In this document: positions 30,943-32,852 of the stretch, in pieces
How positions within the stretch are numbered: position 1 is the stretch's first letter
How the letters are laid out: every line of letters begins with the position of its first letter
Assembly (NCBI GenBank): GCA_030157565.1
Contig: JAOAUO010000132.1
Location: 4,443-37,294 of the forward strand
Reading direction: 5' to 3'
Length of the DNA: 32,852 nucleotides
Origin: Legionellaceae bacterium
Lineage (GTDB): Bacteria > Pseudomonadota > Gammaproteobacteria > Legionellales > Legionellaceae
Notes under the pieces: generated by a model
The model's database searches: none
What the model was told of the DNA's origin: nothing
The model's input: only the letters and a program-made list of their open reading frames with translations
Made by a program: the position numbers and the translations under genes

Positions 30943-32235
30943 ATGATGAATTCTTTTCACAGCACCTTATTGTTATGCTCGTTGATAGCCATCAGCGCTT
31001 TTTTTTCCATTTCAGAAATCTCGCTGGCGGCAGCGCGTAAACTCAAACTTGAACAACTATTAGGTCTTGGTGATCTGCGAGCCGAACTCGTTCTTGACTT
31101 GCAAGCCCAACCGGGGCATTTTTTTACCGCCGTACAGATTGGGATCAATTCGGTTGCTATCTTAGCCGGCGCCATTGGCGAACAAGCCTTTGAACAACCC
31201 ATATCCAACCTGCTTTTGCCGTTCACTTCCATCGAAAATGCCACCACACTGGGTTCTGTCACTTCATTTTTGCTCGTGACCTCATTATTTATTTTGGTGG
31301 CCGATCTCATCCCCAAACGCATTGGGATGGTGATTCCAGAGCAAATTGCCTTGGTTGTGGTCAAACCCATTCGTTTCTGCATCGGCGTGCTCAAACCGCT
31401 CATCTGGGTATTCAATGGCTTAGCCAACTTGGTATTTTTTCTGCTGCATCTGCCTGCAGCGCGCGCAGATGCGGTGACCATCGAAGACATTGTGGCTCTG
31501 GCTAGTGCGGGAGCGCAGGCCGGGGTGTTAGCAAAGGGCGAGCATCAGTTGTTTGAAAACATGTTGGAGCTAGAAGCGCTGACCGCGCCCTCCACCATGA
31601 CCGCACGGGAAAACATTGTGTGGCTGGATAGGCAAGACAATTTAGAAAGCATCAAAGCCAAGATCATCACCAATCCCCATGCCAAATACCCGGTATGTAT
31701 CGGCAGTGTTGACCGTGTCATTGGGTACGTGGATTCCAAAGACATTTTGAGCCATATCCTGAACGGAGAAGACTTTCTACCTCGCACAGACAATCTACTG
31801 CGCAATGCATTGATTTTGCCGGATTCACTGACTCTGGCGAATATATTGGAACACTTTAAATCCACACGAGAAGATTTTGCTTTAATCATCAACGAATACG
31901 CGTTGATTATTGGATTGATCACCCTCAACGACGTGACGGGCACATTAATGGGCGACATGGTGAGCCCGCAAATTGAAGAACAAATCGTACAACGGGATGC
32001 TGACTCTTGGTTGGTCGATGGCGTCACGACCGTGGGCGATGTGATGCGTGTGCTAGGCATTGAATCGTTCCCCGATGATGACTACTACGAAACCATTGCC
32101 GGATTCATGATGTATATCTTGAAAAAAGTGCCCCGGCGCACAGATTTTATCATTCATGGCGGCTTCAAATTTGAAGTAGTTGACATCGATAATTATAAAA
32201 TTGATCAATTGCTGGTAACGCGTGTGACGGAATAA
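30943..32235 (+). CDS. CNNM-domain and CBS-pair membrane protein (HlyC/CorC-like transporter family)
   Basis: Start MMNSFHSTLLL at 30943 after cagagg; N-terminal DUF21/CNNM (FFSISEISLAAARKLKLEQL), CBS pair (HAKYPVCIGSVDRVIGYVDSKDIL), C-terminal CorC-like domain. Track start 30892 lies within the leader hairpins. Confidence 0.9.
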   Translation: MMNSFHSTLLLCSLIAISAFFSISEISLAAARKLKLEQLLGLGDLRAELVLDLQAQPGHFFTAVQIGINSVAILAGAIGEQAFEQPISNLLLPFTSIENATTLGSVTSFLLVTSLFILVADLIPKRIGMVIPEQIALVVVKPIRFCIGVLKPLIWVFNGLANLVFFLLHLPAARADAVTIEDIVALASAGAQAGVLAKGEHQLFENMLELEALTAPSTMTARENIVWLDRQDNLESIKAKIITNPHAKYPVCIGSVDRVIGYVDSKDILSHILNGEDFLPRTDNLLRNALILPDSLTLANILEHFKSTREDFALIINEYALIIGLITLNDVTGTLMGDMVSPQIEEQIVQRDADSWLVDGVTTVGDVMRVLGIESFPDDDYYETIAGFMMYILKKVPRRTDFIIHGGFKFEVVDIDNYKIDQLLVTRVTE

Positions 32236-32236
32236 G

Positions 32237-32852
32237 TTAATCGCTGTTCGCCGCTCCATACAATCCGTGTTCATGGATATAACTCCAAATACCTGAAGGC
32301 AGCGTCTCTTTTGGATTGATGCCGGCTTTAAGGCCTTGTCGTAGGAGAGTGGATGAAACATCCTGCTGGCAGAGGCTTGTCTCACAAAGATAGACGCCCC
32401 CGTATGCGCTTACGGTTGCGGCATCATATTCAATCAGTCCGCTTGGGCGTGCATACCCTGGGCGATCAACAACCACTAGATTGCAATGGGCTTGTATTCG
32501 CTCCGGATGTTTCCATCGGGGAAAAGAAAGATAGCTATCCATTCCCATCACCAATGAAATCATGGCATCAGGGTATTGTTTCCGAAGCTCGTCCAGGGTC
32601 AGGTACATGTAAGAGCGTGAGGGGCGATCTATTTCACGTGTATCGATTTGAAACGGGTAGGTGTCGATCCAGGGGGCGATCGCTATCGTGAGCATATTGA
32701 CGCGATGAACGGCTGTGGCTGTTTCTACTTTATCTAATACGGGGGCTTTATTGGGTAAGAAGAGGAATATGCTCGGGTGCAATAGATCAGACAGTTCTCG
32801 CGCCAGACGAATGTGATCTGCGTGGACAGGGGAGAAGGTGCCTCCGTATATC
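32237..32852 (-). CDS. nadD: Nicotinate-nucleotide adenylyltransferase (5' end beyond the window)
   Basis: The frame stays open to the window edge: ...IYGGTFSPVHADHIRLARELSDLLHPSIFLFLPNKAPVLDK..., with C-terminal VSSTLLRQ. Track ORF 32237..32782 is an internal TTG start. Confidence 0.92.
   Translation of the reverse strand, partial: IYGGTFSPVHADHIRLARELSDLLHPSIFLFLPNKAPVLDKVETATAVHRVNMLTIAIAPWIDTYPFQIDTREIDRPSRSYMYLTLDELRKQYPDAMISLVMGMDSYLSFPRWKHPERIQAHCNLVVVDRPGYARPSGLIEYDAATVSAYGGVYLCETSLCQQDVSSTLLRQGLKAGINPKETLPSGIWSYIHEHGLYGAANSD

Noticed and set aside
30957-32060. Antisense ORFs (177 and 171 aa) within the CNNM/CBS gene
   Set aside because: Shadow ORFs complementary to a well-supported coding region.
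1-32852. CRISPR arrays, transposases, integrases, toxin-antitoxin or defence operons
   Set aside because: None found on either strand in the ORF translations or by reading for regularly spaced repeats.

Overview
The window is a mostly housekeeping chromosomal segment of a gammaproteobacterium. Gene content and order suggest Legionellales-like, but this is not proven. On the minus strand it carries most of the respiratory complex I operon (nuoH partial, nuoG, F, E, D, C, B, A). Next come a lipoprotein-type M3 peptidase (Dcp-like), an ORF interrupted by one in-frame TGA, tRNA-Leu(GAG), secG and tpiA. The + strand then has mltB, map and hspQ, followed by fre/ubiD (minus), a J-domain membrane protein (+) and rho (minus). 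A glycine-cleavage operon follows (gcvT, gcvH, gcvPA, a YciI-like ORF, gcvPB, a small XRE-like ORF). The right end has a GT4 glycosyltransferase plus Stealth-type phosphotransferase pair, rpiA, a stand-alone FusB-like EF-G, a CNNM/CBS (CorC/HlyC-like) membrane protein and a truncated nadD. The most interesting non-standard signals are: (i) a family of about 46-nt palindromic elements with at least five copies, four of them between 25.3 and 28.5 kb, one forming the C-terminal codons of a glycosyltransferase; (ii) a leader upstream of the CNNM/CBS gene in which one segment can pair with two alternative upstream partners; (iii) an ORF split by a single in-frame TGA (TGA-C context); and (iv) a YciI-like gene translationally overlapped with gcvPB inside the gcv operon. 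No CRISPR array, transposase or obvious defence system was seen.
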